From the NCBI GenBank assembly GCA_023362775.1, contig JALMGJ010000006.1, positions 4,115,001-4,179,000 on the forward strand: a stretch of DNA of 64,000 nt. Direction: 5' to 3'. Origin of the DNA: Charina bottae. Taxonomy: Eukaryota > Chordata > Lepidosauria > Squamata > Charinaidae. Each line of letters opens with the position of its first letter. Positions within the stretch are counted from its first letter, which is position 1. The notes below the pieces were generated by a model. The model made no database searches and was not told where the DNA came from. It saw nothing but the letters and a program-made list of their open reading frames with translations. The translations under genes and the position numbers were made by a program. Shown one piece after another: positions 20,490 to 30,784 of the stretch.

Positions 20490-22423
20490 CCCGACAAGGT
20501 AGAGGCCCTGGCTTTCAGCTGCTGCTTTTGAACGCCAGGTTGGTTAACACTGGGGTCCCCAAACTTTTTGGCGCCAGGGACCGGTTTCAAAAGACAATTT
20601 TTCTGTGGACCTGGGGGCAGTGTTTCCAGGATTTCCGCGGACTGGGGGTGGGTGGGGCTTGCAGGCGGGAGCCAATTGTGTGCACTGGGGTGCAGGGTTT
20701 GTGGGCAGGAGCCAATCACAAGCACCAGGGGGCGGGGTTTGCGAGTGGGAGCCAATCGTGCAGAAGGGGATGGGGTTTGCGGGTGGGAGCCCGGCGGCCC
20801 AGTTCCTAACAGGCTGGGACCCCTGGGTTAACAACAAGGCCCCCCTCATACGTGATTCGATCATATAGGAGGAGGCAGACCTGGCGTGCATTACCGAGAC
20901 CTGACTGGGCCCTGGAGGGGGGGTGCCCCTTTCAGAAATGTGCCCAGCTGGGTTCATGGGATGGCACCAGCCGAGACCCCAGGGCAGGGGAGGAGGGGTG
21001 GCTGTTGTCATCCGGGAATCTCTTTTGGCCTCCAGGGGGGCTGCTCCGCAAGTGGCCGGTTGTGAGACCCTGTTCTTCAAGGAAGTGGACAGGGTTCTTG
21101 GGTCTGTAAACGCCACCACTTGCCAACTAGATCCATGCCCCTCCTGGCTGGTGAAGGCAGCTCGGGAGGTGACGTGTGGGTGGGTCCAGGAGATGGAGAA
21201 TTCATCTTTAGGGGAGGGGGTCTTTCCGGCGGCCTTTAAAGAGGCGCTGGTGTGCCCGCTTCTCAAGAAACCATCGCTGGACCCCACTATTCTGGACAAT
21301 TTTCGTCCAGTCTCCCACCTCCCCTTCTTAGGGAAGGTGGTTGAGAAAGTGGTGGCGTTGCAGCTCCAGAGGATTCTGGATGAAACAGATTATCTAGACC
21401 CCTTCCAGTCAGGTTTCAGGCCCAGATATGAGACGGAAACAGCATTGGTTGCGCTTATGGATGATCTCTGGCGAGGGCGGGATGAGGACAGTGCATCCAT
21501 CCTGGCCCTTCTTGACCTTATTTACCATCTTTGGTTCTGGATGGGGTTGCACTGCCCCAGACCGACCCGGTACGGAATCGGGGGGTCCTCCTGGACTCAT
21601 GACTCCTGCTTGAAGAGCAGGTGGCAGTCGTGGCCAGAAGGGCTTTTGCACAACCTCGTGTTGTGCGCCAGCTACGCCCTTTCCTGGATCGGGTGTCCCT
21701 CCGAACAGTCACTCATGCCCTGGTCATCTCCCGCATAGACTACTGCAATGGGCTGCAACTACTCTACATGGGGCTACCCTTGAAGAGTATCCGGAAGCTA
21801 CAGCTGGTCCGGAATGTGGCCGCACGAGCAGTTTTGGGAGCCCCAAGGAGGGCACGCATAACACTGTTGCTGCGTGAGCTGCACTGGGTGCCGGTTTGCT
21901 TCTGGGTCCAATTCAAGGTGTTGGTTATCACCTTTAAAGCCCTACATGGCATGGGTCCAGGTTACCTGAGGGACCGCCTCACCCCCGTGACATCGACCCG
22001 TCCTACCCGGTCAGGCAGAGAGGGCATGTTACGGACCCTGTCCATGAGGGATTGCCGATTGGCAGGGTCCAGGAGGAGGGCCTTCTCTGCTGTGGTGCCC
22101 GCCCTCTGGAACAAGCTACCCCCAGGGGTAACACAAGCCCCCTCTCCCGGCCTTTGGAAGGGAGTAAAAACATGGCGATGCCACCTGGCCTAGGATGGGG
22201 GACAGCTATTCACGGGGATGGCTGGCCCCGTGAGGGTCCCAAGGTTAAGATCTTCCCATCTTGAATCTTATATTCTACATTCTATATTTATATCTTGCAT
22301 TGTATTTGTATTTTATATCTTTATATTGAATTGTTTTAGCGATTTGTCATTTATATTATTTGTAAGCCGCCCAGAGTCGTGCGCGAGATGGGCGGCAGAG
22401 AAATTAAATAAATAAATAAATAT
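20490..22423 (+). mobile_element. L2-type LINE, internally deleted, with nested hAT element
   Basis: Pieces of an L2 ORF2: endonuclease start (LLLLNARLV, continued after the nested element as NNKAPLIRDSI and EEADLACITET), RT N-terminal part (LDNFRPVSHLPFLGKVVEKV, DPFQSGFRPRYETETALVAL), then a jump to the C-terminal part (RTVTHALVISRIDYCN, KSIRKLQLVRNVAARAVLG, LHWVPVCFWVQFKVLVITFK, ALHGMGPGYLRDRL). The catalytic RT core is missing and there are frameshifts. It ends GCCGCCCAGAGTCG...GGGCGGC then (AAAT)n. Confidence 0.85.
20550..20826 (+). mobile_element. Non-autonomous hAT element inside the L2
   Basis: Starts CTGGGGTCCCCAAACTTTTT and ends CTGGGACCCCTG, with perfect 8-bp duplication GGTTAACA (20542-20549 and 20827-20834). 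Internal repeated GGGAGCCAATC units. Removing the element and one duplication restores continuous L2 endonuclease coding. Confidence 0.92.
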
Positions 22424-22549
22424 TCTCTGTACATTAAGATGCCTCAGCATCAGTAGGAAGTGGTCTGCTATTTTCTTCTGGAGGCTTCTCAACTTCCTGG
22501 TGGTGTCCCATTCACGTCCCACCGTGACCCTGCTTAGCTTCCAAGCCAG

Positions 22550-22613
22550 TGTTTCCCAACCTTGGCGAGTTTAAGATGTGTGGACTTCAACTCCCAGAAT
22601 TCCCCAGCCAGCA
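22550..22613 (+). mobile_element. Half copy of palindromic MITE
   Basis: AGTGTTTCCCAACCTTGGCG...CCAGAATTCCCCAGCCAGCA; near the LRGUK 3' end. Confidence 0.7.
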
Positions 22614-22715
22614 TGCAATGAAGATGCAATGGGTCTGAAAGCTAACGTATCAAAGACCAAGACCCTTTCTTCCAAATTAAGAAGAATGACGCCAACATCA
22701 TATGGGAAAAAAGTC

Positions 22716-22721
22716 TTTATT
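22716..22721 (-). promoter_or_regulatory. LRGUK: LRGUK poly(A) signal
   Basis: TTTATT on the plus strand, i.e. AATAAA on the minus strand, about 500 bp after the LRGUK stop. The implied 3'UTR (about 22700-23223) contains a short (AT)n run at 22975-22997. Confidence 0.5.
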
Positions 22722-23223
22722 TAAAAGGAGCTAAATATATAAGCAATGTTTGACTGAAATAATATAGGATATGGACCAATAAGTTCCTTACATTATGGGA
22801 GGGGAAATATATATATTGTTCTAAGTAACATTATAATCTACTGAACATCCCTGCCCTTTCCCCCCTGGAAAGCCAGGCCCAGGAAACCTGTCAGGTGGTT
22901 CAGGGCCGGAAGAGAACTTTTTGCATTTTCCGCACTGCATATTTCAAGCTACAGAAAAAAATGCAAGAGGTGCATATATATATATATATATATATAAACT
23001 TGCAAAGAGCACCATCAACCCACCAGAAATAGCTCTAGGATCAACGTCGTGTCACCAAACGAGTGAAGACGTTTTAAAAACTGGAAAATCAGAAGCCTCC
23101 TTTCGCATGGCTGGCCGGCTCAAGCAGGGTTTTCGTCTCAGCGGACCAGGACGAGGGTTCGGGCCCAGAAGTGCTACTCGGGGGGACAGGAGCCAAAGGC
23201 ATTAGAGGGGACAGTGACCATCG

Positions 23224-23399
23224 CTAGGGTTTGAGCCACACGACTGATGTGAGGCTGTCCGACGTGGCGGCTTTGGGCTTTTTCCGACCGGAAGGAATGG
23301 GAGGAAGGACCGGCTTGGTATTGGACCCTGGACGGACGGTGACTTGGGCGATGTGCGGGGAAGGGCCGCTGGGTTTCGGTGTCTTCTTCTCCTTGGTAT
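23224..23399 (-). CDS. LRGUK: LRGUK last coding exon and stop
   Basis: Encodes (D)TKEKKTPKPSGPSPHIAQVT, then VRPGSNTKPVLPPIPSGRKK and PKAATSDSLTSVVWLKP, followed by TAG (plus-strand CTA at 23224-23226). Lys/Pro-rich and basic. The acceptor is TCCTGCAG|AT. The nine visible exons total 1213 bp, giving about 403 residues of LRGUK. Confidence 0.85.
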
Positions 23400-23506
23400 C
23401 TGCAGGACGGTCGGTGTCTGTAAAAGAGAAAAACAGAATTTGGTGACTGGTGGGATAAAGTGGCCACGTAACTTCTCAAACGACACACACTCTTAGCCCA
23501 AACTGA

Positions 23507-23599
23507 TGATAGATAGATGATAGAGAGATAGAGAGATGATAGAGATATAGATAGATGATAGAGAGATAGATAGATAGATATATAGATAGATAGATAGAT

Positions 23600-23654
<55 letters not shown>

Positions 23655-23680
23655 GATGGATGGATGATAGATGATAGATA

Positions 23681-23720
<40 letters not shown>
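23507..23720. repeat. (GATA)n and (GA)n microsatellite
   Basis: Long run of GATA/TAGA units (about 23507-23685) followed by a pure GA run to about 23720, just inside the last LRGUK intron. Confidence 0.97.
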
Positions 23721-23723
<3 letters not shown>

Positions 23724-23819
23724 GTTTACAGTAAAATCAACAATTAAAACCATACAATGATAAAATTACAACAAAACGAACACTGTAAATAAAAATAAAA
23801 AAATATAAAATCCAAGGAC

Positions 23820-24075
23820 GGTGAGATCTCATTCAGTAGGGAGGGCTCTACGGTGCAAGCCACCCCCAGGAGGAACTGTTACCCCCCCCCCCAATCCCAA
23901 GCAAGGCGGCAGAGCCAGGTCTTCAGACTCTTCCGGAAGGCCGGGAGTGAAGGGGCCCGCCTCACCTCTGGGGTCAGAATGTTCCAAAGGGCGGGCGCCA
24001 CTGCAGAGAAGGCCCTCTGAGATACATGCCTTAGGATCTTTCCGCTTCTTACGCAAACTAAACTACATCTCATCG
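23820..24075 (-). mobile_element. L2 LINE 3' fragment
   Basis: The minus strand encodes AFSAVAPALWNILTPEVRRA then PSLPAFRKSLKTWLCRLAW, the C-terminal motif of squamate L2 elements. 5'-truncated. Confidence 0.75.
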
Positions 24076-24241
24076 AGATGGAAGGCCTTAGTCTGGAGCT
24101 GGACTTTCTGGGCTCTCGGATTAAGCTCTGAGAACATTATTAGGAGGGACTACAGTTGCCTACAAAGGTATCCAAATCTATCTTGGCATTTCCTTACCTT
24201 TAGGGGCTGTTGTCAAGCTTCTGAGTATGTTCCAAAAATGA

Positions 24242-24298
24242 CCTCTAGATGGCAGCAGAGAGAGCAGAAAACTCTAGCTCTGCTGCCATCTAGTGGTC
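24242..24298. promoter_or_regulatory. Convergent pair of CTCF-like motifs in a hairpin
   Basis: CCTCTAGATGGCAGCAG on the plus strand (24242) and TGCTGCCATCTAGTGG (24281), whose reverse complement CCACTAGATGGCAGCA fits the CTCF core consensus. A perfect 16-bp inverted repeat (24245-24260 and 24278-24293) surrounds a 17-bp loop. May instead be a repeat-borne motif. Confidence 0.5.
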
Positions 24299-24559
24299 AC
24301 CTGGAGATCTGCAGCCCAGATAGGAATCCTAGCAAAAACATTTTCTTACAAAGGGAGGGCATTTTCTTGCCCTGTTATAGGAGCATACAACTTTTGTTTT
24401 CCAGGCTAAGGCTGCACATGGTCTTGGGTAACATGCTGGTAGGCAGGCATCATCCAGACAATGGACCGGGCCAAGGACAAAGATATGGAGCTGAGCAATT
24501 AACAGAAAAGTAATTCAGATCATTTTTAAATTGTTTGTGGGGGACTTAGATTGGGTTTA

Positions 24560-25314
24560 TTTCATTATTTATTTATTTATTTTCTATCCCATTATTTTTT
24601 ATAAATAACTCAAGGCGACGAACATATGTAATACTCCCTCCTTATCCTATTTTCCCCACAACAACAACCCTGTCAGGTGACTTGGTCTGAGAGTGACTGG
24701 CCCAAGGTCACCCAGCCGGCTTTCATGCCTAAGGCGGGACTAGAACTCTCAGTCTCCTGGTTTGCTATTGGCTCCTTCCTAGGGCTGAGAGACAGGGACA
24801 GGCCCAAGGTCACCCAGCTGGCTTTCATGCCTAAGGCAGGACTAGAACTCTCAGTCTCCTGTTTTGCCATTGGCTCCTTCCTAGGACTGAGAGACAGGGA
24901 CAGGCCCAAGGTCACCCAGCTGGCTTTCATGCCTAAGGCAGGACTAGAACTCTCAGTCTCCTGGTTTGCCATTGGCTCCTTCCTAGGACTGAGAGACAGG
25001 GCCTGGCCCAAGGTCTCCCAGCCGGCTTTCATACCTAAGGCGGGACTAGAACTGTCTCCTGGTTTGCTATTGGCTCCTTCCTAGGGCTGAGAGACAGGGA
25101 CTGGCCCAAGGCCTTAGGCATGAAAGCCGGCTGGGTGACCTTGGGCCAGTCACTCTCTCTCAGCCCACCTTACCTCACAGGGTTGTTGTTGTGGGGAAAA
25201 GAGGAGGAGGGAGGAGTATTTGGTATGTTCGCCACCTTGAGTTATTTATAAAAATAATAAAGGCGGGAGAAAAATTAAATAAATAAAATAAAATAAATAA
25301 ATAAATAAATAAAT
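24560..25314. repeat. Second SINE tandem array, fused to an inverted copy
   Basis: 24560-25109 is the minus-strand SINE with about four to five units of about 102 bp, as at 19372-20217. At about 25110 it switches to a plus-strand copy (GCATGAAAGCCGGCTGGGTG...AGGGTTGTTGTTGTGG) ending in (AAAT)n at 25314. Confidence 0.85.
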
Positions 25315-25410
25315 ATTCACGGTGAGTTTGCAGGTTGCCTGAACAGCCTGTCCTGGCCGGCAGATCCAGATTCAGGGGTTTATCCTCAAAGAGCAGTGGG
25401 TCTGTCTATA

Positions 25411-25526
25411 CCAGTGTTCCTGAACCTTGGCAACTTTAAGACGTGTGGCCTTCAACATGGCTGGCTGGGGAATTCTGGGAGTTGAAGGCCACACGTCTTA
25501 AAGTTGCCAAGCTTGAGAAACACTGG
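25411..25526. mobile_element. Palindromic hAT-like MITE
   Basis: CAGTGTTCCTGAACCTTGGC...GCCAAGCTTGAGAAACACTG; the left arm lost about 20 bp. 350 bp from an LRGUK exon. Confidence 0.85.
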
Positions 25527-25877
25527 TCTATACTGTTGGAACAGGCAACCGCAGAGTTACATCTTTGAGAAGCCAAAAGAGGGGAGCATTTCTAGCCATT
25601 TGGGGTTTCACACTGTGCCGCAGCTGAAAAGATACTTTCTTTTTTTTACACTTTGGCTCCTTTATAAAATCAGAATCTAGGACGGGCGAAGGTCTCACAA
25701 GACACGAGGGGGTGCCAAAGTGGCCCATCCACTGGCCCTTTCCACGCCTGAGTCTGGGCAGGGGGGAGGTCAAAAAAGTCAAGATGGGGGTTGTGACCAT
25801 ACGACAGAGGCTTTGCACCCTCTTTCACAGGGGATGCACGTTCAGGTGCCCATGCCAGGCTTCTGACTGGCTCCCAC

Positions 25878-26017
25878 CTTGTTGGCCTCCTTTCTCATCG
25901 GTGACTTCCACCGCTGGCACAGGGATGGCCCTGGGGGTGCGGGCGGCTGAGGCGCTGGGAGAAACGGCTGCCGAATCGGCGAAGAACTTTCTGGCTGGCT
26001 GGCCCGGCTCCCTGTAG
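25878..26017 (-). CDS. LRGUK: LRGUK penultimate coding exon
   Basis: Encodes YREPGQPARKFFADSAAVSP then SASAARTPRAIPVPAVEVTD and EKGGQQ, rich in Ala/Pro/Ser. The acceptor is TTCTCAG|CT and the donor CAAG|GTGGGA. The phase selects this frame; another frame is also open but would not join the last exon in phase. The Ty1/copia insertion begins only 205 bp upstream (in gene sense) of this exon. Confidence 0.82.
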
Positions 26018-26222
26018 CTGAGAAAGGAAAGGGTGAGGCCGATGCCCGTACCCCCGAGGAGCCACGTCCCGCCGTGTCGCTGTGCTCTGTGAACGCCTGG
26101 AGGCCTACCGGGGCCGGCTGTCTTCCAGGGACGCGGGCGGTGGGTAGCGTCCCCTGCACTGGTTTCGTATCTCTAGGGCGCCAGGTTGGGGAAGTCGGCA
26201 TCAGCAGCCCTGGGGGGGTGGG

Positions 26223-26697
26223 TGTTGTATATATTTTTTATGTCTGTAGAATATGTGGCTGAGTTTTTAAAAAGCCAGGCCTCAAAACTTTTTTTCTGTT
26301 TGGGCTCAGGAGCACATGTTCACCCCCCACTCAGGAATGTTATTGCCCCCAGGTGCCGGCCAGTCTGAGAGTTTTGACCAACCAGAATTAGTTGTTTGAG
26401 CTTTGCCCATATTGGGAATCTGTTGCCTAGGTGTTTTAGTCACATGGTGGATCCTGTCCACTCAGAGGCTGGTCAGGTAAAGGTTTAAAATGTAAATGCC
26501 TTTTGTCCTTTTGTTCTCTGCATTCTGCTCTCTGCTATCTAAATGGCTATGTTAATCAACCATGCCATGCTTTGGCTAAAGAAGAAGATTCAAGGTTTGT
26601 TCCTATGTTTTTGTTTTAAATAAAGCAACGTTTTTACTACAAACTTATCTCTTGGTTTTTCCATAACTCTGATCACAAATTTTATAAAAATACAAAA
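26223..26697 (+). repeat. 5' LTR of copia element
   Basis: 475 bp starting TGTTGTATAT and ending ATACAAAA. Reading it against 30798-31272 I saw no difference. It contains AATAAA in ...TTTTAAATAAAGCAACG near 26617, a likely poly(A) signal. The 3' terminus is AA rather than the usual CA, as fixed by the target duplication. Confidence 0.95.
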
Positions 26698-26713
26698 GGT
26701 TATGGGCCCAGCA
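26698..26713 (+). promoter_or_regulatory. Primer-binding site, initiator tRNA-Met anticodon arm
   Basis: GGTTATGGGCCCAGCA immediately follows the 5' LTR. It is the exact reverse complement of TGCTGGGCCCATAACC, the anticodon stem-loop of vertebrate initiator tRNA-Met as I recall it. Priming from an internal (half-tRNA) position rather than the tRNA 3' end is the known mechanism of Drosophila copia. Confidence 0.85.
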
Positions 26714-26922
26714 ATTGCTTCTGCGATCAGAGACAAAACTTATGGAAAAATATAAGAGAGAAGAAAGCTGAACTGATTCAATCTGCATTTGGAGAGGCTT
26801 CTTTGTTTTTTTTGAAACTTGCCGGCAGTTACAGGAAGTTTCCATTGGAGGCGGAGTTTTGCCTCGTGTTTGCAAGCCTCGTGGTGTTTTTTGGATTACT
26901 ACAACAGGGGAGAGAAGGAGCC

Positions 26923-29900
26923 ATGGCTGCTGCTGATGGAGCTTCAAATTTTCAAGGTATGCTCCTGGAAAGGCTCTCTAATTCTAATTATTTGAACTGG
27001 TCTTTGAAAATGGAAAGTTTCTTGAGGAGAGAAAATTTATGGTCTGCAATTTCTGAACAAATTCCTCAGAATCCAGATCAAGCCTGGTTGAGGAAAGATG
27101 AGAAATGCAAAGCCTCCATTATTTTGGCTGTTCAGAATGATCAGCTTATTCACGTGAGAGGCAGAGAAACTTCCAAAGACTTATGGGACTATTTGCGTGA
27201 TTTATATGTGAAAACTAGTCCAGGCAGCAAGGTTATTTTAACGAAAAAACTGTACAAGGCTCACTTGCCTGAGAATGGAAATTTGCCTGATCATCTCCAC
27301 AAGCTTCAGAATTATTTTGTGGAACTTCAGGAACGTGGGATGGAATTTACCCCCCTGATGAAAGCCTACATTATGCTTTCTTCATTGAATGAGTCCTGGG
27401 ACACTTTAATTTGCTCCATGGAGGGAATCCCAGAAGCTGATTTAAATCCATCGTTTGTGTCTACCCGTTTGCTTGCTGAGTGGGAGAAGCGACAAGAAAA
27501 AGCTGCCTCCATTTCTACAATAAAGTCTTCTCGTGGCCAGCAGAGGGAGCGGAAGAGCTCTGAATTTCAAGCTTCTGCATTATCCAGCAGGCGATGCTTT
27601 ACCTGTGGATCCCCTGCTCATCTCCAAAAGGACTGTGTTCAAAAGAAGAAGACTTCTAGAAAGAAGATTCTTCATGCAACAGTTGTTGAGAACTCTGATA
27701 ATAAAGATTTGTGGGTTCTTGACAGTGGGGCCAATTCTCACATTTGTCACAATAAAGATTCCTTTCTGTCTTTGTCTAAAACTAACAAACAAAAAGTTTC
27801 CTTAGCAGATGGATCTGTATCCAAGATCGTGGGTGAAGGTGAGATCAATCTTCCATGTTTGGGGGAAACTGTTAAAAATGTTTTGTTTGTGCCTAATTTT
27901 CAAAGCAATCTCTTGTCTGTGGGGCAGCTAGTAGCCTCAGGTTATGTTATAACTTTTAAGAAAGAGGGTTGTGATATTAGAAAGAATGGCAAAATTGTTG
28001 CAAAGTGTTTGCAGACAGATTCTCTGTACATTGTACAAAATGCTGAAAAGCAGCAAATTGCTAAAGCTAAGGCTGTTTTTGAAAATAAGCCCATACACGA
28101 CCAGTGCATCCATTTAATGCATAGGAGATTTGCTCATGCTAATTTTAAGTACATTTCTCAAATGCCTAGTTATTCTGCTGATTTAAAATTGAAGTCTTGT
28201 GATAAATATCTAGACTGTGCAGTTTGCAAGGAGAATAAAACCACAAGGGCTCCTGTGAAGAAGTTTTCTGATAGGTCCACCTCTAGGCCTCTAGAGATCA
28301 TTCATTCTGATGTAATAGGCCCATTTTCTCCTAGTCTTGGGGGAGCAAGGTACATTTTGACCTTCATAGATGATTTTTCCAGGTACACATTCATTTATTT
28401 GCTGAAACACAAAGATGAGGTCTTTGATAAATTTAAGGCTTTTGTGGCTTGGGCGAATGGAAAATTCCCAAGGCCAGTGTCTGCTTTGCAATCAGATCGA
28501 GGTGGAGAGTATCTATCCTCAAAGTTTAAAAGCTTTTTGTTAGAAAAAGGGATAGAACACATTTTAGCTAACCCTTACACTCCTGAACAGAATTCTGTTG
28601 CAGAGAGAAAAGGCAGAACACTGCAGGAAGCAATGATGTGTTTGCTGAAGGATGCTAGTTTGCCTTTTAGGTATTGGGGAGAAGCTGTTACTACAGCGTG
28701 TTATGTTCAGAACAGGCTGTTTAGCAGTGCAATTCAGGATGTCCCTTTTCGTTTGTTCTATGGTGTGAAGCCTAAAGTAAGCCACCTCAGGGTGTTTGGA
28801 AGCACAGCTTGGGTCCACATTCCCAAACAGCTGAGGCGCAAGGGGGCTTCCAGAACAAAGAAAGCAATCTTTGTAGGGTATGAACAGAGTCAGAGAAGCT
28901 ACAGGTTCATACTGGATAATCAACTGATAATTAGTAAAAGTGCTTCTTTTGCTGAGCAGAATTGGGATAAAATAAACTCTAATTCTTCAGTTGATTTATC
29001 CATGGGGGAGCAGCAAAGTCTTGCTGATGGTGATTTGCAGGAATCACTTAGTGAAGTCAATGATCAGGAAGCTGACTTGTCTGGAAAGTCAGAGGTTTCT
29101 GAGGGCAATGGTGGGAAACAGAGTGTAAGTCCTGTCCTACCTCGCAGGTCTGAAAGGATTAATAAGGGAGTTCCTCCTGATCGTTATCAAGTAGATGTTG
29201 TGAAGGCTTTTCACATTCACACAGAGCCTGAGTCTCTGGAAGAAATTAAAGAAATGCCAGCTGAAATAGCTAAGTGTTGGCATGAAGCCATGCAGCAAGA
29301 GTTGGATTCCTTAAAGGAAAATAAAACTTGGAAACTAGTAAGTTTGCCTCCTAATCAGAAGGTTTTAGGTTGTAGGTGGGTGTTCAAACTGAAAAAAGAT
29401 TCTGATGGCAAAATTCAGAAGTACAAAGCAAGGTTGGTAGCAAAAGGTTTTGCTCAAAGAAAAAATGTGGATTATGACAAAACGTTTGCTCCAGTGACAA
29501 AAGCTGAATCTATCAGGTTGCTTTTAAAGGTTGCTGCCATGAAGAAACTGTCTGTTTATCACTATGATATTCAAACTGCTTTTCTGTATGGTGGCTTGGA
29601 GGAAAAATTGTTTATGCAACAACCTCCTGGTTATGAAAAAGAAAATCATCTTGTGTGTGAATTGCAGAAATCCATCTATGGTTTGAAACAGGCCGCGCGT
29701 TGTTGGAATATTAAAATGGATAATATTTTGCAAAAATTTGGGTTTCAAAAGGGAATTGCTGATCCTTGTGTGTATGTAAAAAATGATGAGCAAGGTGTAA
29801 TGTACTTGTGCTTGTATGTGGATGATTTGTTGCTGCTCACTTCATCTGATGAACAGAAGCATTCCTTTGAGGTTTGTATGAAAAACAATTTCACATTGAA

Positions 29901-30780
29901 ATGTCTTGGAGCAGTCAACAATTACTTAGGATTAGAAATTCAGAGGGAAAAAGATGGTAGTTTTCTCATAAGCCAGAGCAGTAAAATTAAGAAGCTGCTG
30001 GAGGATTTTAAAATGCAGGACTGCAAGTCTGTCTCCTCCCCCATGCTTCCCGAGTTTCTAAAAGAGGAGGGGGTGAAGGGGGATGGTGAGTCATCTGAAG
30101 GAGATAGTTTCAGATCAGCCATTGGCAGTCTTCTTTACATTGCAAACAATAGCCGTCCGGACATTGCTAACAGTGTGTCCATTTTGAGCAGGTTTGTGGA
30201 AAATCCCACATCTGCTGCAAAGTCTGGGTTAAAAAGGCTGTTTCGTTATTTGCAAGGCACCAAAGATTTTTGCTTGAGGTTGTCTGCTACAGACACAGAA
30301 GAAAAGTTAGAATGCTGGTGTGATTCAGATTGGGCTGGAGATCTCAGTGATAGGAAGTCTACTTCTGGAAGTGTAATTCAATTTGCAAAGTCCACTATTG
30401 CTTGGTTTTCCAGAAAGCAGACTGTAGTAGCCATCAGCACAGCTGAAGCCGAATTCTATGCTTTAGCACAACTGTGCAATGAAGTACTTTGGTTTACTCA
30501 ATTGTTGCAAGACATTGGAGTCATTTTAAGCCAGCCTGTAACAATTCATGAAGACAATCAAGCCTGTATCCATTTGGTTTTATCTGAAAGTTCCAGAAAC
30601 CGCACAAAGCACATTGATGTGTGTTTTCATCTTGTTAAAGATTTTCTAGCCAAGAAAAAGGTGGTTTTGAAATACTGTGATACTAAATTAATGTTGGCTG
30701 ATATCTTAACCAAGCCTCTAGTTGCCAGTAGGCACAATGAGTTGATTACCAAGCTGGGTTTGTTTCCATATTCTTTCTAG
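26923..30780 (+). CDS. Copia gag-pol polyprotein, intact
   Basis: One 1285-codon frame with no stop or shift. The ATG at 26923 (GCCATGG context, MAAADGASNFQ) is preferred over the in-frame ATG 40 codons upstream, because typical copia Gag begins like this. Domains by residue: Gag (about 1-220), with a CCHC zinc knuckle C225-F-T-C...H...C238; aspartic protease, D267 in LDSGA; integrase HHCC region (about 400-450), then catalytic D463, D525 and E561 (DD35E spacing); linker with PRRSERINKGVPPDRY; reverse transcriptase with Asp882 in HYDIQTAF and the YVDD box at D967-D968; RNase H with D1134 (DSDWAGD), E1175 (STAEAEF) and D1211 (HEDNQAC). It ends TAG at 30778-30780. All catalytic residues that I can identify are present, so the element looks autonomous. 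It is cytoplasmic, particle-forming machinery by family analogy. Confidence 0.96.
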   Translation: MAAADGASNFQGMLLERLSNSNYLNWSLKMESFLRRENLWSAISEQIPQNPDQAWLRKDEKCKASIILAVQNDQLIHVRGRETSKDLWDYLRDLYVKTSPGSKVILTKKLYKAHLPENGNLPDHLHKLQNYFVELQERGMEFTPLMKAYIMLSSLNESWDTLICSMEGIPEADLNPSFVSTRLLAEWEKRQEKAASISTIKSSRGQQRERKSSEFQASALSSRRCFTCGSPAHLQKDCVQKKKTSRKKILHATVVENSDNKDLWVLDSGANSHICHNKDSFLSLSKTNKQKVSLADGSVSKIVGEGEINLPCLGETVKNVLFVPNFQSNLLSVGQLVASGYVITFKKEGCDIRKNGKIVAKCLQTDSLYIVQNAEKQQIAKAKAVFENKPIHDQCIHLMHRRFAHANFKYISQMPSYSADLKLKSCDKYLDCAVCKENKTTRAPVKKFSDRSTSRPLEIIHSDVIGPFSPSLGGARYILTFIDDFSRYTFIYLLKHKDEVFDKFKAFVAWANGKFPRPVSALQSDRGGEYLSSKFKSFLLEKGIEHILANPYTPEQNSVAERKGRTLQEAMMCLLKDASLPFRYWGEAVTTACYVQNRLFSSAIQDVPFRLFYGVKPKVSHLRVFGSTAWVHIPKQLRRKGASRTKKAIFVGYEQSQRSYRFILDNQLIISKSASFAEQNWDKINSNSSVDLSMGEQQSLADGDLQESLSEVNDQEADLSGKSEVSEGNGGKQSVSPVLPRRSERINKGVPPDRYQVDVVKAFHIHTEPESLEEIKEMPAEIAKCWHEAMQQELDSLKENKTWKLVSLPPNQKVLGCRWVFKLKKDSDGKIQKYKARLVAKGFAQRKNVDYDKTFAPVTKAESIRLLLKVAAMKKLSVYHYDIQTAFLYGGLEEKLFMQQPPGYEKENHLVCELQKSIYGLKQAARCWNIKMDNILQKFGFQKGIADPCVYVKNDEQGVMYLCLYVDDLLLLTSSDEQKHSFEVCMKNNFTLKCLGAVNNYLGLEIQREKDGSFLISQSSKIKKLLEDFKMQDCKSVSSPMLPEFLKEEGVKGDGESSEGDSFRSAIGSLLYIANNSRPDIANSVSILSRFVENPTSAAKSGLKRLFRYLQGTKDFCLRLSATDTEEKLECWCDSDWAGDLSDRKSTSGSVIQFAKSTIAWFSRKQTVVAISTAEAEFYALAQLCNEVLWFTQLLQDIGVILSQPVTIHEDNQACIHLVLSESSRNRTKHIDVCFHLVKDFLAKKKVVLKYCDTKLMLADILTKPLVASRHNELITKLGLFPYSF

Positions 30781-30784
30781 TCAT

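Noticed and set aside
20923..22193. Reverse-transcriptase-like frames as a host gene
   Set aside because: L2 LINE with frameshift and missing catalytic core.
23493..23753. Frame rich in Leu-Ser-Ile-Tyr
   Set aside because: Translation of a GATA/GA microsatellite.
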